64,000 nucleotides of DNA from the NCBI RefSeq assembly GCF_019711435.1, contig NZ_JAIGNK010000002.1, forward strand, positions 62,001-126,000. Direction: 5' to 3'. The notes beneath the pieces are model-generated. The model searched no databases. It worked only from the letters and a program-made list of their open reading frames with translations, and had not been told where the DNA came from. Made by a program: the position numbers and the translations under genes. Source of the stretch: Qipengyuania polymorpha. GTDB lineage: Bacteria > Pseudomonadota > Alphaproteobacteria > Sphingomonadales > Sphingomonadaceae. Positions 1 to 8,247 of the stretch are shown piece after piece. Numbering within the stretch: position 1 is the stretch's first letter; the number at the start of each line of letters is the position of its first letter.

Positions 1-349
1 CGAAAGGCGTGCCATCCTCGCGTTGGAAGGTGTAGAACCCTTCCATCGAACCGAAGGGCGTGTCGAGCGGGCAGCCGGACACGTAATCATGGCTCTCGCC
101 CGGCTTCAGCACTGGTTGTTCGCCCACCACGCCGTCACCATCGACATGCGCGACCATGCCTGCGCCATCGGTGATGCGCCAGTGGCGCGTCATCAGCTGC
201 ACGGTCTCGTGCGAGGCGTTCTCGATGCGGATATGATAGACCCAGAACCACTTCTCGGCTTCGGGCTGGGATTGCTCCGGCAGGAAGTTCACCGCGACCC
301 GCACGGTAATGCCATCGGTCATGGCGCTATGCTGGAAAAGTTCCTTCAT
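1..349 (-). CDS. apaG: ApaG domain protein, 3' end cut by window edge
   Basis: The minus strand from ATG at 349 reads as the first 116 codons of an ApaG protein; the C-terminus lies outside the window. Family hallmarks visible are HWRITD (residues 56-61), GVVGEQPVL (73-81), YVSGCPLDTP (89-98) and SMEGFYTF (101-108), in the order expected for this small fibronectin-like beta-sandwich fold. A strong ribosome site (GGAGGGG) sits just before the ATG and fixes the start. ApaG is linked to divalent-cation efflux phenotypes in enterobacteria, but its biochemical role is unsettled. The gene appears monocistronic here; the 144 bases upstream hold a perfect hairpin (376-398). Confidence 0.93.
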   Translation of the reverse strand, partial: MKELFQHSAMTDGITVRVAVNFLPEQSQPEAEKWFWVYHIRIENASHETVQLMTRHWRITDGAGMVAHVDGDGVVGEQPVLKPGESHDYVSGCPLDTPFGSMEGFYTFQREDGTPF

Positions 350-375
350 TGCCCCTCCAACCTAATGCTTCCCGA

Positions 376-398
376 GCCTCGCGCAAGGGGCGCGAGGC
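376..398. other. perfect 9-bp inverted repeat in the apaG upstream gap
   Basis: Arms GCCTCGCGC (376-384) and GCGCGAGGC (390-398) are perfectly complementary with a 5-base loop. It lies between the apaG start (349) and the small ORF at 493. There is no T-run on either side, so a classical intrinsic terminator is not supported. It could be a factor-dependent terminator for the minus-strand gene ending at 617, or a 5'-leader element of apaG. Confidence 0.4.
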
Positions 399-492
399 CC
401 TTATCCCACCGCCTTAATATCGGTTAACCGCAAAAAGGAAGGCGCGGGTAAGCAGACAGGTCCATTCTCTGTTCAGGGAAAGGGGACGCGAC

Positions 493-600
493 ATGCTGTT
501 CGCACTTATTTACCGGCTCATGGCCGACCAGGACGGGGAAGGACGCATCGAACTGATGCTCGCCGCGCAGGTTGTCTTCGCCGCCTTCGCTCTGGGCTGA
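493..600 (+). CDS. possible 35-residue small protein
   Basis: An ATG at 493 opens 35 codons ending in TGA at 598-600. It is preceded by a purine-rich stretch (GGGAAAGGGGACG) that could act as a ribosome site. The predicted peptide has an acidic middle (ADQDGEGRIE) and a hydrophobic C-terminus (LAAQVVFAAFALG). It fills most of the gap between apaG (starting at 349, minus) and the isomerase gene (ending at 617, minus). I recognise no family. The coding claim rests only on the start context and on the lack of another gene here, so it may be a chance ORF in high-GC DNA. Confidence 0.3.
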   Translation: MLFALIYRLMADQDGEGRIELMLAAQVVFAAFALG

Positions 601-616
601 CAGAGCGCGAGAAACC

Positions 617-1228
617 TCAAGGCTTGCCGCCCGACAGATAGCTTTCGAGCTGGTCGAGGCGCTCCTTGCCGAACCACATCTCATCGCCGACGAAGAAGGT
701 CGGGATGCCGAAGGCACCCCGCTCGACCGCCGATGAAGTGTTGGCCACAAGTTCCTGTTTCACCGCGTCATCCTGCGTGCGCTCGAGCAAGGCGCGCGCA
801 TCGAACCCGGCATCGGCCAGCACCTTTCCGACAACCTCCGCATCGCCGCAATCGATGTTCTGCTCCCACACTGCGGGCTGCAATACGTCGACCAGCGCCT
901 GCCGCTGCGCTTCGTCATCGGCAGCCACCAGCAGGCGTTGCAGGAGGATGGAATTGAACGGCAGGTCGGGATGCATGGAGAAGCGGTCCATCCCGTGCCG
1001 GTCGAGAAAACGCCGAAATTCGAGCGCCGCGTAAGGCACCTTACCCTTCACATCCGCATCACGCATCATCGGCGGCGCGTTGCCCGTAAGCTTGTGCATC
1101 CCGCCAAGGAAAACCGGCGTCACCACCAGCTGCGCGCCGGTCCGCGCGACGATATCCTTCAATGGATACCACGCGAGATATCCATTGGGCGCGGCAAGAT
1201 CGAGGATGAATTCGACGGTCTTCGTCAA
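617..1228 (-). CDS. 2-hydroxychromene-2-carboxylate isomerase-like (DsbA/GST-kappa fold)
   Basis: The 203-residue product starts TKTVEFILDLAAPNGYLAW, a thioredoxin-fold N-terminus with Ser/Ala-Pro-Asn-like positions in place of CxxC, as in the kappa-GST/HCCA isomerase family. GIPTFFVGDEMWFGKERLDQL near residues 173-193 is the typical cis-Pro and C-terminal helix region. Family members perform glutathione-dependent cis-trans isomerisation in naphthalene breakdown, but no other aromatic catabolism gene is nearby, so the real substrate is unknown. The start is TTG at 1228 with GGGAGG upstream. It is followed divergently by the Excalibur protein gene 42 bases away, so the promoters are probably shared. 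Confidence 0.85.
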   Translation of the reverse strand: MTKTVEFILDLAAPNGYLAWYPLKDIVARTGAQLVVTPVFLGGMHKLTGNAPPMMRDADVKGKVPYAALEFRRFLDRHGMDRFSMHPDLPFNSILLQRLLVAADDEAQRQALVDVLQPAVWEQNIDCGDAEVVGKVLADAGFDARALLERTQDDAVKQELVANTSSAVERGAFGIPTFFVGDEMWFGKERLDQLESYLSGGKP

Positions 1229-1270
1229 GCTGGCCTCCCGTTTGTCGCGCGACGATGGTATATGGCTTGC

Positions 1271-1588
1271 ATGAAGGCAAGCCTCGCCCTCGCGCTATTC
1301 ATGACACTCGTTCCGGTTCCGGTGGCGGCCGACCCCATCCCCGAGGGCGAAGGGCGGTGTCACATGCACAAGGAAACCGGCGCGCTCCACTGCCCGCAAC
1401 GTCCAGAGCCGAAGCGCGATGAGGCAGAACGCGAGCGGGCGCCGCTACGCCAAGTCTATTATCGGAACGGCGCTTCAGCGCGTGCTGCAGGGGTCGCACC
1501 CATACGGCGCGGGCAACCTGGCTATCGACCCGCGCTAGACCGTGACGGCGACGGCTGGGCCTGCGAACCTTATCGCGGGCGGCGTTAG
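1271..1588 (+). CDS. secreted Excalibur calcium-binding domain protein
   Basis: This is a 105-residue protein with a clear signal peptide (KASLALALFMTLVPVPVAA, cleavage after about residue 20). The C-terminal 40 residues form an Excalibur domain: YRNGASARAAGVAPIRRG followed by the acidic loop DRDGDGWACE, an EF-hand-like DxDxDG calcium ligand set with the conserved Cys. A second Cys pair (RCHMH, LHCPQR) precedes the domain. An upstream in-frame ATG at 1262 is possible, but 1271 gives the better signal peptide. The gene ends 4 bases into metZ on the opposite strand (convergent overlap 1585-1588). A periplasmic or surface calcium-binding role is inferred; the target is unknown. Confidence 0.82.
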   Translation: MKASLALALFMTLVPVPVAADPIPEGEGRCHMHKETGALHCPQRPEPKRDEAERERAPLRQVYYRNGASARAAGVAPIRRGQPGYRPALDRDGDGWACEPYRGRR

Positions 1589-2790
1589 AACCCGGCAGCC
1601 TTCAACGCGCGGTCGAGGTCTTCCTTTACGTCCTCGACATCTTCCAGCCCGACATTTATGCGCAGCAACCCCTCGGTCACGCCCATTTCGGCGCGGGCAT
1701 CTTCGCACATCGCGGCGTGGGTTGTGCTGGCCGGGTGGCACATCAGGCTGCGCGCATCGCCGATATTGTTCGAGATATCGACCAGTTCTAGCGCATCGAG
1801 GATGGCGAAGGCCTTGGGGCGGGTCTCGACATCGAAGGCGAAGATGGGGCCGCTTGCGGTCATCTGTTCCATCGCCAATGCGTGGCGCGGATGACTTTCG
1901 AGGCCGGGGTGGAGGATGCGCGGCACGCGGCCCTCGATGAAGCGGCCCAGTTCGACGGCATTCTCGCTCTGCTTCATGGCGCGCAGCGACAGGGTTTCGA
2001 GGCCCTTGAGCACCACCCATGCGTTGAAGGGCGCGATGTTGGGGCCGGTGTTGCGCTGGAAGGGGAGGAGGACCTCCTCCATCCATTCCTGCGATGCGCA
2101 GACCGCGCCGGCGAGCACCCTGCCCTGCCCGTCCATCAGCTTGGTTGCGGAATAGGCCACCACGTCCGCGCCGAAATCCATCGGCCGCTGGAGCGCGCTG
2201 GTGGCGAAGGCGTTGTCGACCACTGTCGTGATGCCGTGCGCTTTTGCGACGCCGCACACATGCGCAAGGTCGACCACATCGAGCGTGGGATTGGCCGGCG
2301 TTTCGAAGAAGAAGACCTTGGTGTTAGGCCGGATGGCAGCTTCCCACGCATCGTTGTCGGCGCTGTCGACTACGGTGGTCTCGATGCCGAAACGCGGCAG
2401 CAGGCTGTCAAGCAGCCAACGGCACGAACCAAAGGCCGCCCGCGCCCCGACGACATGGTCGCCCGCCGACAGCTGGCACAGCAGCGCGGTGGTCATCGCC
2501 GCCATCCCGCTCGCCTGCGCGCGGCAGGCTTCGGCGCCTTCCATCAGCGCGATGCGCTCTTCCAGCATGGCCACGGTGGGGTTCTGGAGGCGCGAGTATG
2601 TCATGCCCTGCGCCTCGCCCGCGAAGCGGTCGGCCACCGTCTGCGCGTCGTCATAGGTATAGCCGGAGGTGAGGTAGAGCGCCTCGCTCGTCTCGCCATG
2701 CTCGCTGCGCCAGGTGCCGCCGCGCACGGCCTGCGTCGCGGGGCGCCACTTGGAGGTGATCGAGCGGTCGGTTCCGGTGGTCTTCTTCAT
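1585..2790 (-). CDS. metZ: O-succinylhomoserine sulfhydrylase
   Basis: A 401-residue PLP enzyme of the Cys/Met metabolism (gamma-family) type. It makes homocysteine directly from O-succinylhomoserine and sulfide in methionine synthesis. The PLP lysine is K217 in SATK; other family landmarks are SRLQNPT (66-72), ETPANPT (163-169) and VVDNAFAT (190-197). The C-terminal GLLRINVGLEDVEDVKEDL is typical. The ATG at 2790 is preferred over upstream in-frame codons because it gives the usual length and conserved N-terminus (KKTTGTDR). The gene is on its own, ending convergently against the Excalibur gene. Confidence 0.95.
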   Translation of the reverse strand: MKKTTGTDRSITSKWRPATQAVRGGTWRSEHGETSEALYLTSGYTYDDAQTVADRFAGEAQGMTYSRLQNPTVAMLEERIALMEGAEACRAQASGMAAMTTALLCQLSAGDHVVGARAAFGSCRWLLDSLLPRFGIETTVVDSADNDAWEAAIRPNTKVFFFETPANPTLDVVDLAHVCGVAKAHGITTVVDNAFATSALQRPMDFGADVVAYSATKLMDGQGRVLAGAVCASQEWMEEVLLPFQRNTGPNIAPFNAWVVLKGLETLSLRAMKQSENAVELGRFIEGRVPRILHPGLESHPRHALAMEQMTASGPIFAFDVETRPKAFAILDALELVDISNNIGDARSLMCHPASTTHAAMCEDARAEMGVTEGLLRINVGLEDVEDVKEDLDRALKAAGF

Positions 2791-2830
2791 GGATGCCGCG
2801 ATAGCATGCAGGAGCGGCGCTTCAAGCGGG

Positions 2831-3370
2831 TCAGCCTTCCAAGGCGGCAAGCCCTGCTTCGCCCACTTCCCCAAGCCCGAGCGCGTCCATCATGAGCGAG
2901 CCTTCCACCGCCAGCGCCACCAGCCGCGCGCCGGCCTTCGGGTCGGGGTCATCGGGCGGCAGATGCGCTTCGAACCATGCAAGCTGGCTGTCCATCATGG
3001 CGGCGGCGCTGGCACGGTAGGCGGCATCGCCCTTTGCCGCCCCAGCGACGATTTCCCACCACAGCCTGAGGAATGGGGCGAACATGGGCGCGCGGCCGAT
3101 GGCGAGCAGCCTTTGCGCACATTCGCGGCGCGTAGCGGCAGGCTCGGTCGGCCAAGCCATTTCGAGCGCCTGAGAATACATCTGCGCCACATGCTCCAGC
3201 AGCGCGGTGACGAGACCATCCTTCGATTTGAAATGATAGATGAGCATGCGGTCGCTGGTCCCCGCAGCCTTGGCGAGGGGGCGCAGGCTCGCGCCCGCCA
3301 GCCCATGTTCGAGCACATGGGCGGCAAGTTTAGGCAGCAGCGTATCGGGGGACTGGCGAGAATTTTCCAT
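2831..3370 (-). CDS. TetR/AcrR family transcriptional repressor
   Basis: A 179-residue one-component regulator. The N-terminal helix-turn-helix spans about residues 10-55 (LRPLAKAAGTSDRMLIYHFKSK holds the recognition helix, ending in the YHF motif typical of TetR proteins). The remainder is a helical ligand and dimer domain rich in Ala/Met. It is divergent from the membrane protein gene at 3438, and the 67-bp gap carries two copies of an inverted repeat (3379-3394 and 3404-3419), strong evidence that it represses both itself and its neighbour. The ligand is not predictable. Confidence 0.93.
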   Translation of the reverse strand: MENSRQSPDTLLPKLAAHVLEHGLAGASLRPLAKAAGTSDRMLIYHFKSKDGLVTALLEHVAQMYSQALEMAWPTEPAATRRECAQRLLAIGRAPMFAPFLRLWWEIVAGAAKGDAAYRASAAAMMDSQLAWFEAHLPPDDPDPKAGARLVALAVEGSLMMDALGLGEVGEAGLAALEG

Positions 3371-3378
3371 TGACTACC

Positions 3379-3394
3379 TGTAGCAACTGCTACA
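3379..3394. promoter_or_regulatory. TetR operator copy 1
   Basis: TGTAGCAACTGCTACA is a perfect TGTAGC-N4-GCTACA inverted repeat located 8 bases upstream of the TetR start codon. A second copy lies with centre-to-centre spacing of 25 bp. The position between divergent genes and the dyad form match autoregulatory TetR sites; binding is inferred. Confidence 0.8.
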
Positions 3395-3403
3395 TTTCGT
3401 TTG

Positions 3404-3419
3404 CGTAGCACTCGCTACA
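3404..3419. promoter_or_regulatory. TetR operator copy 2
   Basis: CGTAGCACTCGCTACA repeats the same dyad (GTAGC-N4-GCTAC) with a mismatch only in the outermost base pair, 18 bases before the ATG of the membrane protein gene at 3438. The repeated occurrence of GTAGC/GCTAC in one 67-bp gap makes a chance origin unlikely. Confidence 0.78.
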
Positions 3420-3437
3420 TAGAATCGGGAGTCATCA

Positions 3438-3827
3438 ATGACCACTCTGGAAATCCTTTTCGCCCTGGGCGCTGTCGGCGCGCTTCCCGCAGTTCTTCTT
3501 CTGGCATTGCGCGGGCGAGTGCAAGAGAGCTGGTGGTTGGCCGCCGCCCTTGGCGCCGCCTTCATCGCCTTCAGCGCCCTCCCCATCGCGCAGGAGGGCT
3601 ATCTCGGTTTCCTGCCCAACCATACGCAGGACCTATGGGGAACGCAGGTGTGGTACGACCTTATCATCTGTGTTGTTATCTCGCTGGTCTTCATCGTGCC
3701 GCGTGCCAAGGCCGTGGGCATGCGTGTGCCCCTGTGGGTGATCGCGGTCGGCCTCACCGCCTCGATATCGCTGCTCCCGATGGTCGCGCGCCTGTTCTGG
3801 CTGGAAAGCCGCGCAAAAGCAGACTGA
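3438..3827 (+). CDS. small four-helix membrane protein under TetR control
   Basis: A 129-residue protein made almost entirely of hydrophobic segments at about residues 4-24, 33-50, 72-90 and 98-118, separated by short polar loops (QEGYLGFLPNHTQDLWGTQ between helices 2 and 3). The pattern resembles DUF2834-type small membrane proteins, but I cannot assign it firmly. It starts at ATG 3438 after GGGAGTCATCA and is divergent from the TetR gene, with both operators in its promoter. It is therefore probably the regulated target, for instance part of a response to a membrane-active or hydrophobic ligand; this role is inferred. Confidence 0.8.
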   Translation: MTTLEILFALGAVGALPAVLLLALRGRVQESWWLAAALGAAFIAFSALPIAQEGYLGFLPNHTQDLWGTQVWYDLIICVVISLVFIVPRAKAVGMRVPLWVIAVGLTASISLLPMVARLFWLESRAKAD

Positions 3828-3870
3828 ACCCGCTTGTCGGGCGCGCGGGCTTTGCATAAGCCCCGCTGCG

Positions 3871-5142
3871 ATGTACCGCGCGCCCGAGCAACCTCAGGAC
3901 CCGTTGAAATGGTGCGCTGCGCTGGCGCTCGCGTTCTGGGCGCTGGTGCTGTGGAACCTCGGCATCCCGACCGAGCCATACTTCGACGAAGTCCATTACC
4001 TCCCCGCAGCCCGAGACCTGCTGGCGCTCTCCGATTATTCCAACCGCGAGCATCCGCTGTTCGGCAAGGAGATGATTGCGCTGGGCATCGCGCTGTTCGG
4101 TGACAATCCGTGGGGGTGGAGGCTGTTCTCGTCCATCGCGGGGGCGTTGTCGCTCTTCGCCGTGATGCGCATGGTCTGGTTCGGCACGCTGGACCGCTTC
4201 GCCACTATCGCTGCGGGCATACTGGTGGCGACGGGCTTCCACCTGTTCGTCCATTCGCGCATCGCCATGCTCGATATCTTCATGGTCGCAGGCCTCGCCG
4301 TCGCCCTCTGGCAATGCGCCGCCGCCATGCGCGAGCCGGAAACCGGAAGGTGGCGCCTCGCTATCGCAGGCGTGGCGCTGGGCCTTGCAATGGGAGCGAA
4401 ATGGAATGCGCTGGTGGTCGCAGCCGTGCCGGGCGCGGCCTTCCTCATCCTGCGCTGGTTTGCCGGACGCCGCCGCCTGCTTCTCAGCCGCCGCGGCATG
4501 CCCGTACCAGGGATGACCTTGCTGGAGGCGGGGGTCTGGCTCGGCCTGCTGCCGCTCGCGGTCTACTGGGCGACCTACCTTCCCGGATATTTCTTCCAGA
4601 CGCATACCATCGAAGGCGGCATCGTGGCTCACCACCGCCTGATGCTCGACCTGCAGACGCAGGTGCTGAAATCGCATCCCTACCAGTCGACTTGGCCCGA
4701 ATGGGTGCTGAACTGGCGCTCGATCTGGTATCTTTACGAACCCATCGACGGGGCGCAGCGCGGCGTGCTGCTCATCGGTAATCCCCTGACCATGCTGCTG
4801 GGGCTGCCGGCGCTGTTGTGGTGTGCGTGGAAAGGCGCGGTGAAGCGCGTTCCGATGCATGGAGCGGTCGCGATCCTCTACGCCGTCAGCCTAGGCTTCT
4901 GGATTTTCGCCGCCAAGCCGGTGCAGTTCTATTACCATTATTTCCTGCCGGGCACGGTCCTTCTGGTGGCCCTGGCGATCGCTCTGTCGGACCTTCGCAA
5001 GGCGGGCTGGAAACGCACATCGACCGGCGTGCTCCTCGCCAGCGTTCTCTTGTTCGCTTTCTTCTACGAGATCCTCGCCGCCGAACCACTGGCAGGATTG
5101 ATGAGCTTCCAGACATGGACCTGGCTGCCAAGCTGGCGCTAG
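3871..5142 (+). CDS. PMT-type phospholipid carrier-dependent glycosyltransferase (GT39)
   Basis: A 423-residue polytopic inner-membrane protein with about ten hydrophobic helices. The first outer loop contains the acidic FDE motif (residues 38-40) and REHPLFGKEM, as in dolichyl-phosphate-mannose protein mannosyltransferases and related GT39 enzymes, followed by the long second loop (ATYLPGYFFQ, HHRLMLDL, STWPEWVLNWRSIWY). Such enzymes transfer a sugar from a polyprenyl phosphate carrier to protein or lipid on the outer face. It ends 4 bp from the convergent GT2-GtrA gene at 5147, which could supply the polyprenyl-phosphate sugar donor. The acceptor is unknown. Confidence 0.88.
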   Translation: MYRAPEQPQDPLKWCAALALAFWALVLWNLGIPTEPYFDEVHYLPAARDLLALSDYSNREHPLFGKEMIALGIALFGDNPWGWRLFSSIAGALSLFAVMRMVWFGTLDRFATIAAGILVATGFHLFVHSRIAMLDIFMVAGLAVALWQCAAAMREPETGRWRLAIAGVALGLAMGAKWNALVVAAVPGAAFLILRWFAGRRRLLLSRRGMPVPGMTLLEAGVWLGLLPLAVYWATYLPGYFFQTHTIEGGIVAHHRLMLDLQTQVLKSHPYQSTWPEWVLNWRSIWYLYEPIDGAQRGVLLIGNPLTMLLGLPALLWCAWKGAVKRVPMHGAVAILYAVSLGFWIFAAKPVQFYYHYFLPGTVLLVALAIALSDLRKAGWKRTSTGVLLASVLLFAFFYEILAAEPLAGLMSFQTWTWLPSWR

Positions 5143-5146
5143 CGCC

Positions 5147-6238
5147 TCAGTAGCGTGCCCAGACGAAGCGGCTCGACAGCGCGTAATTCCACACCGAACC
5201 GATGGCGATACCCACCAGCGCCGCGAGGAGCGAGGGGACGCCGCGCTCGAACAGCAGCGCGGCAATCGCGACATTGGCCACCGCGCCCACGCTGCAGGCG
5301 ACGACGAAACTCGCCCAGCCCCGCAGCAGCTTGCCCGCCGTTTCCAGTCGCCGGTCGCGGTAGGTGAGGAAGTTGTTGAGCCAGAAGTTGAAGGTCATCG
5401 CGCCCAGCGTGGCGATGGCCTGTCCCCACGCGAAATGCGCGCCAACCAGAAACAGGCAGAGGTAAAGAATGGCAAGATGCACGCCCACGCCCAGCGCGCC
5501 GACTGTGCCGAAAAGAGCAAAGCGCGTCGGGATGATGTTGCCGAACGCCTTGTCATAAAGCCCGGCAAGGAAATCGACCGCAATGGCGCGGTCGAGCTTA
5601 CTCTCACCCGCCCGCCGCGCGGCGAAGATCATCGGAATGTCCTTCACTCGCAGCGGTTTTTCCGAGGTCGAGAGCAGGTCGAGCAGTATCTTGAAACCGA
5701 TGCCCGAAAGCCTCGGCACCAGCGCCAGCGCCGTCTCGGTCCGCAGCAGGAAATAGCCGCTCATCGGGTCGGTGAGGTCCACGCCAGTCAGCTTGCGCGC
5801 CAAGGTGTTCGCAACGCCCGACAGCTTCTCGCGCTCCGGTTGCGCCCATTCAGCAGTGCTCGCGCCTTCCGCAAAACGGCTGGCGACTGCGACATCGGCC
5901 TCGCCCGAGTTCACGGCTTCGAGCATCGGCACCAGCAGCGCGGGGTCATGCTGGTGGTCGGCATCCATCACGGCGACGAACGGCGCGGCGGTGGCGCAAA
6001 ACCCCTCGATGGCCGCGCTCGATAGACCCCTTCTCCCAATCCGCTGGATGACGCGGATGCGGCTGTCTGCGCGCGCCATGCGCCGCGCTTCCTCTGCTGT
6101 GCCATCGGCGGAATTGTCGTCGACGACGAGCACTTCCCAGCCCTCGCCCCCGAGTGCCTCCTCGATACGTTCTACCAGCGGCGCGAGATTGTCGCGCTCG
6201 TTGAGCGTCGGCAGGATAATCGTGAGGTCGAGCGTCAT
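5147..6238 (-). CDS. GT2 polyprenyl-phosphate glycosyltransferase fused to GtrA domain
   Basis: A 363-residue two-domain protein. Residues 1-235 are a GT2 dolichol-phosphate-mannose-synthase-like domain with IILPTLNERDN, the nucleotide-binding VVDDNSADGT (38-47) and the metal-binding DAD (92-94). Residues about 238-363 are a GtrA/DPMS-type membrane domain of four helices (RFALFGTVGALGVGVH onward). It probably makes a polyprenyl-phosphate sugar and helps flip or present it. It lies tail to tail with the GT39 gene, so the pair may form one lipid-linked glycosylation route; this is inference. The start ATG at 6238 fits the family length. Confidence 0.93.
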   Translation of the reverse strand: MTLDLTIILPTLNERDNLAPLVERIEEALGGEGWEVLVVDDNSADGTAEEARRMARADSRIRVIQRIGRRGLSSAAIEGFCATAAPFVAVMDADHQHDPALLVPMLEAVNSGEADVAVASRFAEGASTAEWAQPEREKLSGVANTLARKLTGVDLTDPMSGYFLLRTETALALVPRLSGIGFKILLDLLSTSEKPLRVKDIPMIFAARRAGESKLDRAIAVDFLAGLYDKAFGNIIPTRFALFGTVGALGVGVHLAILYLCLFLVGAHFAWGQAIATLGAMTFNFWLNNFLTYRDRRLETAGKLLRGWASFVVACSVGAVANVAIAALLFERGVPSLLAALVGIAIGSVWNYALSSRFVWARY

Positions 6239-6272
6239 CGCACCATGCGCCTGACGCGCTTTGCCTACGATT

Positions 6273-7340
6273 TCAAGCCAGTGCGGTCATTTGCCTGAGC
6301 ACCGCGTCGCCGATTTCGCTGGTCGAGGCAGTCCCGCCTAGGTCCGCCCCGCGCACATCGCTGGCGACGACCTTTGCCACGGCGCGCTCGATACGCCCCG
6401 CCTCGTTTTCGCGGCCCAGCGAGTGGCGCAGCAGCATGGCGAGGCTGAGAATGGCGGCAATGGGATTAGCCTTGCCCTGCCCCGCAATATCGGGCGCGCT
6501 GCCGTGGATGGGTTCGTAGAGGCCGAAAGTGCCGAAATCGGTCTGCCGCTCGCCCATGCTGGCGCTGGCGAGGAGCCCGATGGAGCCGACGCAGGCGCTC
6601 GCCTGGTCGGAAAGGATGTCGCCGAACAGGTTGCCCGTCAGGATGACATCGAACTGCCCGGGGCTGCGCACCATCTGCATGGCGGCGTTGTCGACATACA
6701 TGTGGTCGAGTTCGACATCCGGATATTCTTTGGCCACCTCGATGACCGTTTCGCGCCAGATGCGGCTAGTTTCGAGGACGTTGGCCTTGTCCACGCTGGT
6801 CAGGCGCCCGCGACGCTTCTGCGCGGCCTGGAAGCCGGTGTGGGCGATGCGGCGCACCTCGGCTTCGTTATAGGACATCGCATCCCAGCCCTCGCGCCCC
6901 CCGTCGCTGCTGCGTTCGCCCTTGTCGCCGAAATAGACGTCGCCGTTGAGTTCGCGCACGACGAGCAGGTCGATGCCGCGCGCGATTTCGGGACGGAGCG
7001 AGGACATATCCTCCAGCCCCGGATAGCCCGCGGCGGGCCTGAGATTGGCAAACAGGCCGAGTTCGCTCCGCAGGCCAAGGATAGCCTGTTCGGGCCGATG
7101 TTCGCGCGGCAAATCGTCGCAGTCGGGGTCGCCCACTGCGCCGAACAGTACCGCGTCCGCCGCGCGCGCCATCTCGAGCGTTTCCTGCGGCAATGGATGG
7201 CCGTGGCGCTTGTAGGCGATACCGCCAACATCGCCTTCCCAGATGGTCAGCTTCGGCAGGTCGAGCGCATCGAGCACGCGCCGCGCCTGCTCGGTCACTT
7301 CAGGGCCGATTCCGTCGCCGGGAAGAATTGCGATTTTCAT
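6273..7340 (-). CDS. leuB: 3-isopropylmalate dehydrogenase
   Basis: A 355-residue cytosolic enzyme of leucine synthesis that oxidatively decarboxylates 3-isopropylmalate using NAD. It begins [14 protein letters not shown], has [13 protein letters not shown] with the substrate-binding Arg/Glu/Leu region, [16 protein letters not shown] with the catalytic Lys, and [12 protein letters not shown] plus [11 protein letters not shown] with metal-binding aspartates. [12 protein letters not shown] near the C-terminus forms the NAD site. It directly follows recO with a single base between the recO stop and its ATG, so the two are translationally linked. No other leu genes are in the window. Confidence 0.97.
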   Translation of the reverse strand: MKIAILPGDGIGPEVTEQARRVLDALDLPKLTIWEGDVGGIAYKRHGHPLPQETLEMARAADAVLFGAVGDPDCDDLPREHRPEQAILGLRSELGLFANLRPAAGYPGLEDMSSLRPEIARGIDLLVVRELNGDVYFGDKGERSSDGGREGWDAMSYNEAEVRRIAHTGFQAAQKRRGRLTSVDKANVLETSRIWRETVIEVAKEYPDVELDHMYVDNAAMQMVRSPGQFDVILTGNLFGDILSDQASACVGSIGLLASASMGERQTDFGTFGLYEPIHGSAPDIAGQGKANPIAAILSLAMLLRHSLGRENEAGRIERAVAKVVASDVRGADLGGTASTSEIGDAVLRQMTALA

Positions 7341-7341
7341 G

Positions 7342-7938
7342 TCAGGCCATCCGTTCGAGCCGCTGCATCAGGAGTACCCTTGCGGCTAGAACGTCGGCGC
7401 GGGTGTCGGCAAGCAGGTAACGGGCGATCGGGGCCTCGTTTGCGCGCAGAATTTCCAGAGCCTGCTCAAGGCCCGCTATCTCGGGCTTCGCCCCGCCATA
7501 GCCCAGCTCGCGCAGCAGCAGCACTTCATAGGACGCAAGCGCTGGTGCCCAGCCGCGTGCAGAAGGCGCATTGCATACTGCGTCGAGTAGCGCCGACAGC
7601 GCGCGGTAGAGGCTCGGATAGGGATTGCGCTCTGGCAAGGCGCTGGCGGTGAGCGCGCAGGTCCATGCGATGGCAGAGGCGGGCAGCGGTTCGGTGAGCC
7701 ACGGCCCGCGGCTTTGCGCCAGTTCGAGCCGGGCAAACGGCAGCTGGCTGTCGGATTTGGCGCGCACCTCCGCCTCGACGAGATTGCCTGGAATGACCAC
7801 CGGGCGAAGCTGTCTTCCGCGACCGCCCGCCACGTAGGCCGCGACCACGCCGCTCTCCTCGGTCAGCAGGCGTGCGATAACCGCCGTCTCGCCATGCGGG
7901 CGAGCAGACAGGAGTATCGCAGCTGCGCGAAGGTGCAT
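7342..7938 (-). CDS. recO: DNA repair protein RecO
   Basis: A 198-residue RecO with the N-terminal OB fold (residues 1-80, including [18 protein letters not shown] and AYVAGGRGR) and a helical C-terminal part (residues 90-198, [12 protein letters not shown]). RecO loads RecA onto gaps with RecR in the RecF pathway and anneals ssDNA. It is shorter than the 240-residue enterobacterial form and shows no CxxC zinc cluster, which is common in alphaproteobacteria. It is the first gene of a recO-leuB pair; the ubiK-like gene lies 33 bp upstream on the same strand. Confidence 0.92.
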   Translation of the reverse strand: MHLRAAAILLSARPHGETAVIARLLTEESGVVAAYVAGGRGRQLRPVVIPGNLVEAEVRAKSDSQLPFARLELAQSRGPWLTEPLPASAIAWTCALTASALPERNPYPSLYRALSALLDAVCNAPSARGWAPALASYEVLLLRELGYGGAKPEIAGLEQALEILRANEAPIARYLLADTRADVLAARVLLMQRLERMA

Positions 7939-7970
7939 GGAGGTCCCCTACCCTCGGGCGGGGGCGGATG

Positions 7971-8216
7971 TCACTTGTGCTTGGCTTCCAGCGCTGTGAC
8001 GCGGGCGGCGAGGTCTTCGGCCTGCTCGCGCGCCTTGGCGGCCATCTGCTTGACCGCGTCGAATTCCTCGCGGGTCACGAAATCCATGCCGCCAAAGGCT
8101 TCCTTGGCCCGCTCACGCGCGGTTTCGCGCGCCTCGCGGGTCATGCCGGCGAGCGTACCGGCAGCCGAGTTGGCGAGTTTGACGAAGTCGGCAATCATGG
8201 GGTTCTGGCTTTGCAT
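7971..8216 (-). CDS. ubiK: UbiK-type accessory factor (BMFP domain)
   Basis: An 81-residue protein of the BMFP/YqiC family: an N-terminal amphipathic helix (PMIADFVKLANSAAGTLAGM) and a C-terminal coiled coil (EFDAVKQMAAKAREQAEDLAARVTALEAK) that trimerises in characterised members. In enterobacteria UbiK helps aerobic ubiquinone synthesis by aiding the Ubi metabolon at the membrane. The conserved DFVTREEFDAVK junction is present. The gene is complete and lies between recO and the TspO gene, all on the minus strand. Confidence 0.85.
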   Translation of the reverse strand: MQSQNPMIADFVKLANSAAGTLAGMTREARETARERAKEAFGGMDFVTREEFDAVKQMAAKAREQAEDLAARVTALEAKHK

Positions 8217-8247
8217 GGCTGCTATCTAGGCTCGCTATTCAAGGACT

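Noticed and set aside
414-427. TTAA-TATCGG-TTAA resembling a CtrA site
   Set aside because: The spacer is six bases rather than the seven of the CtrA consensus TTAA-N7-TTAA, and no cell-cycle gene is adjacent.
424-750. 108-codon minus-strand frame overlapping the HCCA isomerase end
   Set aside because: Lies in the wrong frame over a well-supported gene and has no motif.
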